40,630 nt of DNA from Hallerella sp963597395 (lineage in GTDB: Bacteria; Fibrobacterota; Fibrobacteria; Fibrobacterales; Fibrobacteraceae). Made by a program: the position numbers and the translations under genes. The DNA lies in the NCBI GenBank assembly GCA_963597395.1, contig CAVBPX010000018.1, positions 1 to 40,630 of the forward strand, given 5' to 3'. Below the pieces are notes generated by a model. It did no database searches, had not been told where the DNA came from, and saw only the letters and a list, made by a program, of their open reading frames with translations. Numbering within the stretch: the first letter of the stretch is position 1; every line of letters begins with the position of its first letter. Shown in pieces: positions 8,186 through 16,085 of this stretch.

Positions 8186-10381
8186 GTGAAGTTTTGGCTC
8201 CGCTCTCTCCTCCTTTTTTGCGTGTCGTGCGCCTTTGCGCTCGATGCGTGGAAGAACTTTTCAAGGTCCGATACGTTTTATTCGGCGGCTCTTGTCGATA
8301 ACGTTCTTGTCTTGGGGACGGACGGCGGAGTCCGCATTGTTTTAAACGACGGCACTTCGACGGTTCTCGCCTCGGCAAGCGGTCTCGAGTCGGCGGATAT
8401 CCGCGCGGTCGTCCGGTCGCAAGACGGGGAACTTTTTGCCGTCTCCGCGGACGGGATCATTTCGAAGCTTTTGGAAAATAACCGCTTTCTGGTTCTGAAC
8501 CGGTCGTTTGCTGAGTCCTCGTCGGAACTTGTGCCCGGGCTTGTGGAAGCGTCGGGCAAAATTCTCGTACTCGGATTTCGGAACAGGATTGCTTTCTTCG
8601 ACGTGGAAAAGGGAAAGTCCGTCGTGAGCCTTTCGCGCGTCGGAAGCGTTTCGCTCAAAACGACGTCTCCGTCCGCAATGCTCGTGTCGGGAGATTCCTT
8701 GTTCGTTGCGCTCGGCTCCGACGTCTATGTCCGGGAAATGTCCTGGGACGCTCTCGATTCGGACATTCTTCTCGCCGATCCTTCGTCCTGGACGCTTGCC
8801 GGAACTTTTCACGGGGATTCTTCCGCCACATCCATCCGGAGGCTTTCCGTCTCGTCAAAAACCTTGCACGCGGATTTTGCCCAAACGCTTTCGCCGATCG
8901 TTGCCTGCGGGGACACTTTAAAAGCCAAACGCTTTCCCGAACTGTGGAAGGATGACAGTTCCCGCGTCTCGAAAATTCTCGAGGGCGACGGATTCGCCTA
9001 TCTCGTCGGGGAAAATTCCGCCTGGTATTACGACGGGGAACTTTCGGACGTTTCGGCGTGGACGGGATTTCAAATGGAAAGTCCCTACGTGGCGCTTCCC
9101 TATCTTGTCGGGGAAGGCGGCGTGACCGTCTATTCGTCCAAAGGGGATTTCGGCTGGAGTGACGGCGAAACGTTCCTTTATGCACAGTCGATGGGAGACC
9201 TTCCCTATTATGCCGGGACGGAAGGCTACGACCGCCGTTTGAAAAATCTGGAAACGCTTTCGGACGGAATGACGCTTGTGAGTATTTGGGGATTCGGATT
9301 TCGGCTTTATGCGGAGTATGGCGGCGAACTTGTGGGATCCGTAGGTCTTGAAGAATCGAACTGCGCCGAGCGTTACCTCACGAATTACATCGTACCGACC
9401 GGTGTGACGGCGGCTCCGGACAGTTCCGGCTGGCTTGTGAGTTTTTGGGGAAGTTCCGCTTACGGATTAGGCTACATCGACAAGGCCGGAAACATCAGCT
9501 GTGCAAACGGGTCGGGGAGCGGCAAATATTCGGGACCGCTCAAGGCCAAATGGTCGGACGACGGCTCGGAATGGATTCTTTACTCGGGCGCCGGGAAAAC
9601 CTCGGGCGTGGACGGCTCGGGCGCCCTGGACGTTTTCCGCATTCGACCGGTCTCGGAAACGGGCGGCGAACTTTCCATCATCGAAAAGGAAACGGTTCCG
9701 ACTCCGGACAATTACGTTGCAATCGACATGGATTTCGACAGCGACGGGAGACTTTGGGTTGTCACGAATATCGCGTTCGGCTATCTCGAAAGCGGAATGG
9801 ATTCCGTCCAGGCTCCGCACAAAACTTCCTCGTTCGAACAGGCGAGCCTTTCCTCAATTTCCGTTGACGCCAAAAACAGGCTCTGGATAGGAACGGTCGG
9901 AAAAGGCGCCTTCATGGTAAAGAAAACGGGAGCTTCTCCCGATACGATGGCTGCGACAAAATTTGTCAAAAGAAACGGACTTTTGGACGATGCCGTGTAT
10001 GATGTTGCGGTGGACGGGAAAAAAGGCGAAGTCTGGTTTGTGCATCGGAAGGGCGTTTCGCGCTACGTGCGCACCGATTTGCGGGAAACTTCTTCGTATA
10101 TGACGTCGGAAGGCCCGAAGTTCAAGGCCTACCCGAATCCGGTGCGCTTTGACAGGGGCGAGACGTTTACGTTCGAACACATTTCGGAATCCGCGGTCGT
10201 CTCCATCTACAATTCCGGGGCGCACCTCGTCCGTTCGTTTGAAGGCGACGAGCTTTTGGGCGGGCGCCTCGTGTGGGACGGTCGCGATAAACGGGGCGTT
10301 CTCGTCGCACCGGGCGTCTATCACTACATCGTCAAGAAAGGGTCCCGCAAAAAGCAGGGAAAGATTCTCGTCATCCATTAA
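8186..10381 (+). CDS. Secreted propeller-like protein with C-terminal sorting/FlgD-like domain
   Basis: A 731-residue exported protein (signal peptide in the first 20 residues) that starts with GTG 20 bases after the sigma-factor stop. Repeated segments such as DGELFAVSADGII, DGRLWVVTNIAFGYL, KNRLWIGTVGKGAFM and KGEVWFVHRKGVSRY are typical blades of the two-component-regulator-propeller type, and they probably form one or two beta-propellers. The tail begins with AYPNPVRF and ends with WDGRDKRG and PGVYHYIV, the FlgD-like/type A sorting domain seen in Bacteroidota and Fibrobacterota surface proteins. Function is unknown; no kinase or DNA-binding domain is fused. No Shine-Dalgarno is present. 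A small lipoprotein gene follows 15 bases downstream. Confidence 0.75.
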   Translation: MKFWLRSLLLFCVSCAFALDAWKNFSRSDTFYSAALVDNVLVLGTDGGVRIVLNDGTSTVLASASGLESADIRAVVRSQDGELFAVSADGIISKLLENNRFLVLNRSFAESSSELVPGLVEASGKILVLGFRNRIAFFDVEKGKSVVSLSRVGSVSLKTTSPSAMLVSGDSLFVALGSDVYVREMSWDALDSDILLADPSSWTLAGTFHGDSSATSIRRLSVSSKTLHADFAQTLSPIVACGDTLKAKRFPELWKDDSSRVSKILEGDGFAYLVGENSAWYYDGELSDVSAWTGFQMESPYVALPYLVGEGGVTVYSSKGDFGWSDGETFLYAQSMGDLPYYAGTEGYDRRLKNLETLSDGMTLVSIWGFGFRLYAEYGGELVGSVGLEESNCAERYLTNYIVPTGVTAAPDSSGWLVSFWGSSAYGLGYIDKAGNISCANGSGSGKYSGPLKAKWSDDGSEWILYSGAGKTSGVDGSGALDVFRIRPVSETGGELSIIEKETVPTPDNYVAIDMDFDSDGRLWVVTNIAFGYLESGMDSVQAPHKTSSFEQASLSSISVDAKNRLWIGTVGKGAFMVKKTGASPDTMAATKFVKRNGLLDDAVYDVAVDGKKGEVWFVHRKGVSRYVRTDLRETSSYMTSEGPKFKAYPNPVRFDRGETFTFEHISESAVVSIYNSGAHLVRSFEGDELLGGRLVWDGRDKRGVLVAPGVYHYIVKKGSRKKQGKILVIH

Positions 10382-10396
10382 AGGGAAAGGCTCACG

Positions 10397-10717
10397 ATGA
10401 AGCGCGAATTTCAAAATCGGAAAACGGCTGTAAAAATTTTTGCCGCGGGACTTTTGGCGGCGGCCTTTTTTGCCGGGTGCGCGTCGCAGCGTCAAAAGCC
10501 CGTTTGCGCCGAAATCGAATACCGATTGAATCACACGGCGATGTCGCCCGACCAGCGGGAATGGACCTCCGAGGAACTTCGCGCGTGCCGAGAGGAACAG
10601 GCGGAATACGCCAAGACGGATACGCTCACGAACAAGTTCAAAAAGAGCATCTACGAAATGTACGAAGATTCCAAAAAGGATTCCGCAAGGGCGGACTCGC
10701 TGCAGGCTTCGCCATGA
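10397..10717 (+). CDS. Small lipoprotein of unknown function
   Basis: A 106-residue protein with a lipoprotein signal (AAAFFAGC, lipidated Cys near residue 28). After the anchor comes a charged, probably helical segment rich in Glu, Lys and Asp (EELRACREEQAEYAK, then KKSIYEMYEDSKKDSARADS) with two further cysteines. AAAGGGAAAGG stands just upstream as ribosome site. The stop codon overlaps the start of the CCA-adding enzyme gene in ATGA, so translation is probably coupled. No homology-based function can be given. Confidence 0.7.
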   Translation: MKREFQNRKTAVKIFAAGLLAAAFFAGCASQRQKPVCAEIEYRLNHTAMSPDQREWTSEELRACREEQAEYAKTDTLTNKFKKSIYEMYEDSKKDSARADSLQASP

Positions 10718-12003
10718 ACATTCAAAAACTCCGAAGCGAAATTCCGCATCGCCTGATGCAAATTGCGGAGCGGATTCGGGCCGCGGGCGGAAAATGCTTT
10801 CTCGTCGGCGGTTTTGTCCGCGATGCCATCCTCGGCAGGGATTCCCGCGACTTTGACGTGGAAGTTTATGAAATTCACCAGGACGAACTTTTAAAAATCC
10901 TCTCGGATTTTGGACGTCCCAATTTGGTGGGGAAGGCCTTTGGCGTTGTCCACCTCGTGTCGAAAGGTCTCGAACTGGACTTTTCCTTTCCGCGGACCGA
11001 AAGCAAGGTCGGTGAGGGGCACCGCGGCTTTTTGGTCGAAACGCATCTGAACCTGACATTTGCCGAGGCCGCCCGGCGGCGCGATTTTACCGTGAACGCC
11101 ATGGGACTTTCGCTCCCGGACCTGGAACTTTCGGACCCGTATGACGGCGCGGGCGATTTGGAACGTCACCTGCTCAGGCACGTCTCCGAGGCCTTTGCCG
11201 AGGATTCCCTTCGGGTCCTTCGCGGCGTACAGTTCGCTTCGCGGTTTTCCCTAAGGCTCGCTCCCGAAACAGCCGAGCTTTGCCGTTCGCTTTCGCTCTC
11301 GGATCTTTCGACGGAACGCATTTTCGAAGAGTTCAAAAAGTGGCTCCTCAAACCGGGCCGTCCGAGCTTCGGGCTTTCGGCGTTCCTCGAAATGGACCTT
11401 CGGCGCTTCTTCCCGGAAGTCCAGCCGCTGAGCGGATCCTTCGAAAATCTGGGAGCGCTCCTCGACGGCATCTCCGCCGAGCTTCCCAAAATTTCGGACC
11501 CCGTTTCCAGAGAGGTTCTCGCCTTTACGGCCCTGCTTTCCGGGGCAAAAAACGTCCAGGACGTGAACCGTTTCCTCTCCCGCATCACGAACGAGGTCAA
11601 ACTGTTGAAGCGCGTTCCCGCGCTGTTCGAGGCTCTACCCGCTTTTGTCGAACGGGCAAGGCTCGGGACCTTTGACCCGGAATTTCTCCGCCGCGCATCG
11701 GTCGCTCTCGACGGCCTCGGGCTGGTTCGCGCCTACCTCGCATCGACCCCCGAACTTTCGGAAAGCCTTCGCGCCCAAAGTGCCGAGGCTCTTGCGCTTT
11801 CGGCCCAAAGGCTCGGCGTTTTCGACAGTGCACCCAAACCGCTTCTCCGCGGCGCGGACCTTCTCGAATTCGGCATTTCGCCCGGGCCTCTTATGGGGAA
11901 AATCCTTCGCGAAGAATTCGAACTTCAGCTGCAAGGAAAAATCGAAACCCGCGAAGACGCGCTCCGTTTCGGCAAAAATTCTATTTCCAGCGGAACAGTC
12001 TAA
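10714..12003 (+). CDS. cca: CCA tRNA nucleotidyltransferase / poly(A) polymerase family
   Basis: The 429-residue cytoplasmic protein starts at ATG 10714, overlapping the lipoprotein stop. It has the class II nucleotidyltransferase signature: FLVGGFVRDAILGR followed by RDFDVEVY (metal-binding Asp46 and Asp48), then RRRDFTVNAM and DPYDGAGDLE. The flexible-region motif EDSLRVLRGVQFASRF follows. These are the motifs of bacterial CCA-adding and poly(A) enzymes, which repair or complete tRNA 3' ends. Sequence alone does not separate the two activities, but this is the only such gene here and CCA addition is most likely. No HD motif was noticed. An in-frame open extension back to 10477 runs through the lipoprotein gene and is rejected. 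Its last 23 bases overlap the convergent glycosyltransferase gene. Confidence 0.88.
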   Translation: MNIQKLRSEIPHRLMQIAERIRAAGGKCFLVGGFVRDAILGRDSRDFDVEVYEIHQDELLKILSDFGRPNLVGKAFGVVHLVSKGLELDFSFPRTESKVGEGHRGFLVETHLNLTFAEAARRRDFTVNAMGLSLPDLELSDPYDGAGDLERHLLRHVSEAFAEDSLRVLRGVQFASRFSLRLAPETAELCRSLSLSDLSTERIFEEFKKWLLKPGRPSFGLSAFLEMDLRRFFPEVQPLSGSFENLGALLDGISAELPKISDPVSREVLAFTALLSGAKNVQDVNRFLSRITNEVKLLKRVPALFEALPAFVERARLGTFDPEFLRRASVALDGLGLVRAYLASTPELSESLRAQSAEALALSAQRLGVFDSAPKPLLRGADLLEFGISPGPLMGKILREEFELQLQGKIETREDALRFGKNSISSGTV

Positions 12004-13090
12004 AGATCCCGAGCGGCACCGCCACCGCAATGACGGGCACCTGCAAAATTTCCGTCATCGGGAGCGCTTTCAAAAGTTCCGTTTCGCCCAGCCGGACGGC
12101 TCCAATCGACAAAAAGACCGCATCGACAAGAACCTTGACGGCAAAGGGCACAAGGAACCAGCTCCACGGAAATCCCAAAAGGAGCGCAAACCACGGCGAT
12201 AAAAAGAGCCAGGCGTAAAAGGTGTAAATCAGCGAAAGGAAAAGCGTGTAGAGATGGTTCGTGTAATGCGTTCCGTTGCTCGCCCAGCGCGCTCGCTGGT
12301 TCAAAAGTCCTTTCAGGGAATCCACCGGGGCGGTCTTTACGACGGCATTCTTGTCGAGGTTGTAGCAAAATCCCACGTCCGGTTCGTGAATCATCTTGTG
12401 CACCAGCATATCGTCATCGCCGGACGAAAGGTGCACCAGGTCGCCAAAGCCCCCGACCCGGAAAAAGAGTTCCTTTTTGTAGGCGAGAGCCGCGGCACTT
12501 GCGACAAGGGGCATTCCGAGGCTAAAACCGGCCGCTTCGATGGAAGTGTAGCCGAGAGTTTCGAGTTTTTGGTAGGCGTGGATGATTCCGTTTGACCCGG
12601 AATTTCTTTTGGGGCCCTGCACAATGGCGATGTTTCCCCGGAAGCGGCCCGCCATGGAGCGTATCCAGCCCGCGGGCGGAATGCAGTCCGCGTCCATCGT
12701 CATCAAAATCTCGTATCGGGCCTTTTTAAAACCCGTTTCGAGCGCGCGTTTTTTGGGGCTTTCGAGAAAAGGCGCATCCATCGGGATGTTCACCACGGAA
12801 AACCGCGGATGCGTTTTCGCAAAGTTTTTCAGAAGTTCGGGCGTTTTGTCCGTCGAGCGGTCGTTTACGCAAATGACTTCCCACTCCCCGTCGTAATCCT
12901 GGGAGTTTAATGCTTCGAGCGTCCGCAAGGCGTGCTCTTCCTCGTTTCGCAGCGGAACGACCACTGAAACGCTCCATTTCTTTTCGGAATCTCCCGGATG
13001 TTTCCTTGCGCGCAAAAGTCCTATCGAAAAAAACAGGAACAGGGCGGCGTAGAGGGCCGTCAAAACTCCGAGAATGCAAACGCTCAGCAT
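11981..13090 (-). CDS. Membrane glycosyltransferase, family 2
   Basis: A 369-residue protein with an N-terminal membrane helix, a cytoplasmic GT-A domain and two or three C-terminal membrane helices. The GT2 domain has VSVVVPLRNEEEHA, VICVNDRSTDKT, the metal site MTMDADC and the acceptor motif QRARW. That combination is typical of processive or polyprenyl-linked transferases of the BcsA/hyaluronan-synthase-like clan. Length and topology resemble transferases that add sugars to lipids or envelope polysaccharide; the substrate is not predictable. It is divergent from lpxA across only 35 bases, which fits a role in envelope biogenesis. There is no Shine-Dalgarno sequence, and TATATT ends nine bases before the ATG, suggesting a leaderless message. 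Its 3' end overlaps cca by 23 bases. Confidence 0.85.
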   Translation of the reverse strand: MLSVCILGVLTALYAALFLFFSIGLLRARKHPGDSEKKWSVSVVVPLRNEEEHALRTLEALNSQDYDGEWEVICVNDRSTDKTPELLKNFAKTHPRFSVVNIPMDAPFLESPKKRALETGFKKARYEILMTMDADCIPPAGWIRSMAGRFRGNIAIVQGPKRNSGSNGIIHAYQKLETLGYTSIEAAGFSLGMPLVASAAALAYKKELFFRVGGFGDLVHLSSGDDDMLVHKMIHEPDVGFCYNLDKNAVVKTAPVDSLKGLLNQRARWASNGTHYTNHLYTLFLSLIYTFYAWLFLSPWFALLLGFPWSWFLVPFAVKVLVDAVFLSIGAVRLGETELLKALPMTEILQVPVIAVAVPLGIFRLFRWK

Positions 13091-13099
13091 AACAAGCCA

Positions 13100-13107
13100 A
13101 ATATATT
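13100..13107. promoter_or_regulatory. Shared divergent -10 box, AATATATT
   Basis: The palindrome AATATATT contains TATATT on both strands: 13102-13107 toward lpxA and 13105-13100 toward the glycosyltransferase. Only 35 bases separate the two start codons. The minus-strand box ends nine bases before its ATG. The plus-strand box is 18 bases from the lpxA start; a second candidate, TAATTT at 13113-13118, is seven bases away. Neither gene has a Shine-Dalgarno sequence. Confidence 0.5.
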
Positions 13108-13125
13108 ATTTCTAATTTCCCCCGT

Positions 13126-13884
13126 ATGATTCATCCTTCCGCCTGTGTCAGCCCAAATGCGAAAATTGCGCAAAGCGCATGCATTGGCCCGTGGTGTTTG
13201 GTCGAGGATTTTGCCGAAATCGGCGAGAACGTCGTCCTCGAATCGCGCGTCCACGTCCTTCCCCGTGTAAAAATCGGCGAGGGAACGGTCGTCTTTGACG
13301 GGGCGAGCCTCGGAAACATTCCGCAGGATCTCAAATTTGCGGGCGAGGAAACTTCGCTTGAAATCGGCGCCCGCGCAAGGATTCGGGAATACGTGACGGT
13401 GCACTGCGGCACATCCCTCTCGGGGAAAACCGTCATCGGCGACGATGTGCTGCTTATGGCCTACGTCCACGTCGCACACGACTGCGTCATCGAAAACGGG
13501 GTCGTCATTTCGAACGGGGTCCAGCTCGGCGGACACGTCCACGTCGGAGAATTTGCAAACATTGGCGGCACGGCGGGCATCGCCCAGAACTGTCGAGTTG
13601 GCGCGTTCAGCTTTGTCGGAGCGTCCCTCAAGGTCGATAGGGACGTCCCGCCCTACATCAAGGCTCTCGGAACCCCGCTTCGCTTTGCGGGCGTAAACCT
13701 CCACGCACTCCGCAAGCATCCGGAACGTTTCCCGGAAAGCCGCATCGTCGAAATTGAAAGGCTCTACCGCGAATTTTACCATTCCGCGGAGCCGCTCTCG
13801 CAGGGCATCCAAAAAATGGCGAAGTCCAAAGACTCCGCCATCGCCGCATTCTTTTCAAAAGGGGAATTTTCCCTCGTCCGCTAG
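13126..13884 (+). CDS. lpxA: Acyl-ACP--UDP-N-acetylglucosamine O-acyltransferase LpxA
   Basis: The 252-residue protein is built of hexapeptide repeats forming a left-handed beta-helix, opening with IHPSACVSPNAKI. The conserved catalytic stretch VHVAHDCVIENG carries His115 and His118, matching His122 and His125 of the E. coli enzyme. It also has GNIPQDLKF and GASLKVDRDVPPYIKALG. The C-terminal helical segment (LRKHPERFP onward) is typical of LpxA rather than other hexapeptide transferases. It performs the first step of lipid A synthesis in the cytoplasm, so the cell has an outer membrane with lipopolysaccharide. Other lpx genes are absent here. No Shine-Dalgarno precedes the ATG. Its TAG stop lies within the CTAG that also ends the convergent GH5 gene. 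Confidence 0.93.
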   Translation: MIHPSACVSPNAKIAQSACIGPWCLVEDFAEIGENVVLESRVHVLPRVKIGEGTVVFDGASLGNIPQDLKFAGEETSLEIGARARIREYVTVHCGTSLSGKTVIGDDVLLMAYVHVAHDCVIENGVVISNGVQLGGHVHVGEFANIGGTAGIAQNCRVGAFSFVGASLKVDRDVPPYIKALGTPLRFAGVNLHALRKHPERFPESRIVEIERLYREFYHSAEPLSQGIQKMAKSKDSAIAAFFSKGEFSLVR

Positions 13885-15104
13885 TTCTGGAAAAGCGCCG
13901 CGAGAATTCCCGGATACCAGGCGTTTTCGTTCCGGTCATAGGCTTCAAATCCGCCGACCTTCGTAAATCCCCAGTAGTGCCAGCTCATGTCGTATTTTTC
14001 GGCAGCGGCCACGGCTTTCTTGGTCCACAGGGCAAAATACTTGTCGCTTGGGCCTTCGCTTCCGCAACTGCTTCGAAGCCCTGCCGCCACGCCGAACTCT
14101 CCCATGTTCATCGGAATGTGTCCGCCGTTTATGTCCGGGAACCGGGCCTGGGCCTTTGCCACATACTTTGCCATGTCGGTCGAGGCCGAAGTCGTATAGG
14201 TCTCGTCTCCCTTGCAAGCGTAGCCGTGACCTTCGTGCGTAAACGTATAGGGCTCGTAGTAATGTCCCGAAAAGATGATGTTTCCGTCCTGCGGAAGCGT
14301 CAGCGCGTCAATGTCCGCAAACTTGGCGGCGTGGTAGGACTGGAACATGATGGTTTTTCCCGGCGCCGCGGCCCGAATAATATTGTAGGCGCTGAGCATA
14401 ATGTCGTTTAACAGATCCGCGCTCTGGACCGTCGGCTCGTTCAGAATGTCGAACATGAGCATCGAATCCGGGAACGCGTTGAAGGTGGTCGCCACCTGCT
14501 GCCAAATCGCCAGAAAATGGAGCTTTTCCGCTTCGTAGGCGGCAAGGCTGTCGGCGTTTGTCGGGTTTTTGTAATAGGAGTTTCCGGCTTCCATAATCTC
14601 GTAGTCCCAGTGAAAGTCCATAATGACGACAAGGCCCGCGTTTACGGCGAGTGTCACGTCTTCCAGGACTCCGGCCAGGCGCTCGGGATTAATCTCGTGG
14701 GTCACCGGATTGGAATTGTGCTGCCAGCGAACCGGGAGACGGATGGAGTTAAAACCCGCATCCTTGATAATCTGGAAGTCCCCGTCCTGGATGGGGTTTC
14801 CCCAGCCCGCGTCCAGGTCGTCGTTGTAGCCGTAGTTGTAAGGTTCCTCGGGAATGTGGTTTGTGCCCGGATCCTTGTAGCTTGCATATGAGTTCGATTC
14901 CCAGGAGTTTCCCATGTTGATGCCCCGGCCGAGCCTTGCGTTCATGGCGCGACCCGCGGAATAATCGACGGGAACGGGCACGTAGGCCTCTTTCGAATCG
15001 CTGGAGGTGTCGGAAGCCGCTGCGGGAGTTTTTCCCGAATCGCTCGTGCAGCCCAAAAGAAGAACCGCAGCCAAGGAAAGTGCCGAAAATGCAAAAAGTT
15101 TCAT
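13881..15104 (-). CDS. GH5 endoglucanase-type lipoprotein
   Basis: A 407-residue protein with a lipoprotein signal (VLLLGC, lipidated Cys19), a Ser/Asp/Ala-rich linker and a GH5 TIM barrel. Signatures are GRGINMGNSWES, FNSIRLPVRW, the acid/base site DILNEP (Glu223) and the nucleophile site MNMGEFG (Glu336), followed by WHYWGFTKVGGFEAYD. It should cleave beta-1,4-glucan or a related glucan/mannan at the cell envelope; fine specificity cannot be read. There is no carbohydrate-binding module and no C-terminal sorting domain, so lipid anchoring is the only retention device seen. AAAGG lies ahead of the ATG as ribosome site. It is transcribed away from the seven-gene surface operon, sharing a 229-base upstream region with it. 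Its stop shares CTAG with lpxA. Confidence 0.88.
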   Translation of the reverse strand: MKLFAFSALSLAAVLLLGCTSDSGKTPAAASDTSSDSKEAYVPVPVDYSAGRAMNARLGRGINMGNSWESNSYASYKDPGTNHIPEEPYNYGYNDDLDAGWGNPIQDGDFQIIKDAGFNSIRLPVRWQHNSNPVTHEINPERLAGVLEDVTLAVNAGLVVIMDFHWDYEIMEAGNSYYKNPTNADSLAAYEAEKLHFLAIWQQVATTFNAFPDSMLMFDILNEPTVQSADLLNDIMLSAYNIIRAAAPGKTIMFQSYHAAKFADIDALTLPQDGNIIFSGHYYEPYTFTHEGHGYACKGDETYTTSASTDMAKYVAKAQARFPDINGGHIPMNMGEFGVAAGLRSSCGSEGPSDKYFALWTKKAVAAAEKYDMSWHYWGFTKVGGFEAYDRNENAWYPGILAALFQN

Positions 15105-15294
15105 AGGGAGCCTTTAAAAGGAAGTACAGTCCAAAACTAATCTTTTTTAAAAAGAGGGTAATCCCGCCGATGCATAAAAAGATGTTTACCGGTGAAAACG
15201 CCTAAATTTGATGAATTTACAAAAAACGGGGAAGTTTTTCCAATTGAAAGCGTTTTTTTGCAAAAATCGAAACGGGAACGGTCCAAAAACAAAT

Positions 15295-15300
15295 TATATT
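15295..15300 (+). promoter_or_regulatory. -10 box of the seven-gene surface operon
   Basis: TATATT at 15295-15300 would start transcription near 15307, leaving about 27 bases of leader with GGAG at 15318-15321 before ATG 15334. No convincing -35 match was found 17 bases upstream. The region from 15105 is A/T-rich, as expected for divergent promoters, and includes a small GGAA/TTCC dyad at 15230-15241. No promoter for the divergent GH5 gene could be assigned. Confidence 0.5.
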
Positions 15301-15333
15301 ATGGCTCATCGGATTTTGGAGAATTTTAAACCT

Positions 15334-16077
15334 ATGAACGCCAAAATACAGAAAACCATCTGGAAGTGCTTGTTCCTGTCGCTTCTTCTTGTGTCATTTT
15401 CCTCTGCGAGCCTCGGGTTCGGCGACTATCGCGACCGCGACCAGTCCCGCTTTACGGTGCAGCCCGCAAAGCCTTTCCGCCCCGACAAGGACGTGGTGAC
15501 GGTTATCATGCGCGAGGCCATTCCCCGCGGAGGCGGATACACCTACCAGTACCCGCGTGAAAACCCGGAACCGTTCATGACCGACAAGTATGCGAAGGAA
15601 GGCGCCCTTTCGATGGAAATCGAGCTGATTGCGAGCGACTACTCCGGCGTTGCCATCTGTATCGCGGGTTCGGTCGATCTCACTCCCTATCTCGAGGAAG
15701 GCGTGCTCGAATTTTGGATCAAGGGCGAAAAGGGTGGCGAAAACGCTCTCTTCGTGCTGGTTGACGACGGCGTCAAGAGCGGCGGCGAATCCCTCCAGGT
15801 CAAGCTCCGTTCCAAGAGCCTTGGCGAAATTTCGACCGAGTGGACACATTTCAGCATCCCGCTCAAGCTGTTCGGCATGACGGGCCTCTACTGGGATGCG
15901 AAGAACACCCGCGACGTGATGCTTCCCTTTGCCTGGGACAAGTTCAAGGGATTCCGCATCGAGGTTCGCAAGGACGAAAACGAGTCCTTCAAGGTCTGGA
16001 TCGACGATGTCGTCATCAAGAAACACGGCAAGCCCTATGAAGGCCCGGCCAACTATCCTTTCCGCAATGCGATTTAA
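15334..16077 (+). CDS. Secreted jelly-roll, carbohydrate-binding-like protein
   Basis: ATG 15334 starts a clean signal peptide (cleavage near residue 27) downstream of the predicted transcription start. A longer in-frame start at 15208 lies upstream of the promoter box and is rejected. The mature part of about 220 residues is a single beta-sandwich resembling the galactose-binding-like or CBM11/CBM30-like jelly rolls. It has ALSMEIELIASDYSG, then VLEFWIKGEKGG, then WTHFSIPLKLFG and a closing SFKVWIDDVVI, the usual strand order of such modules. There is no catalytic domain or sorting tail. Being the first gene of an operon of outer-membrane barrels, it is probably a periplasmic or surface glycan-binding subunit. 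The ligand is unknown, and the family call rests on fold pattern only. Confidence 0.65.
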   Translation: MNAKIQKTIWKCLFLSLLLVSFSSASLGFGDYRDRDQSRFTVQPAKPFRPDKDVVTVIMREAIPRGGGYTYQYPRENPEPFMTDKYAKEGALSMEIELIASDYSGVAICIAGSVDLTPYLEEGVLEFWIKGEKGGENALFVLVDDGVKSGGESLQVKLRSKSLGEISTEWTHFSIPLKLFGMTGLYWDAKNTRDVMLPFAWDKFKGFRIEVRKDENESFKVWIDDVVIKKHGKPYEGPANYPFRNAI

Positions 16078-16085
16078 GGGGTCTT

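Noticed and set aside
9854..11059. 401-codon minus-strand frame spanning three genes
   Set aside because: It crosses the propeller, lipoprotein and cca genes in antisense and has no recognisable motif.
15208..15333. Longer start for the jelly-roll protein
   Set aside because: It would begin upstream of the TATATT box and bury the signal peptide; ATG 15334 has a ribosome site and a proper signal sequence.
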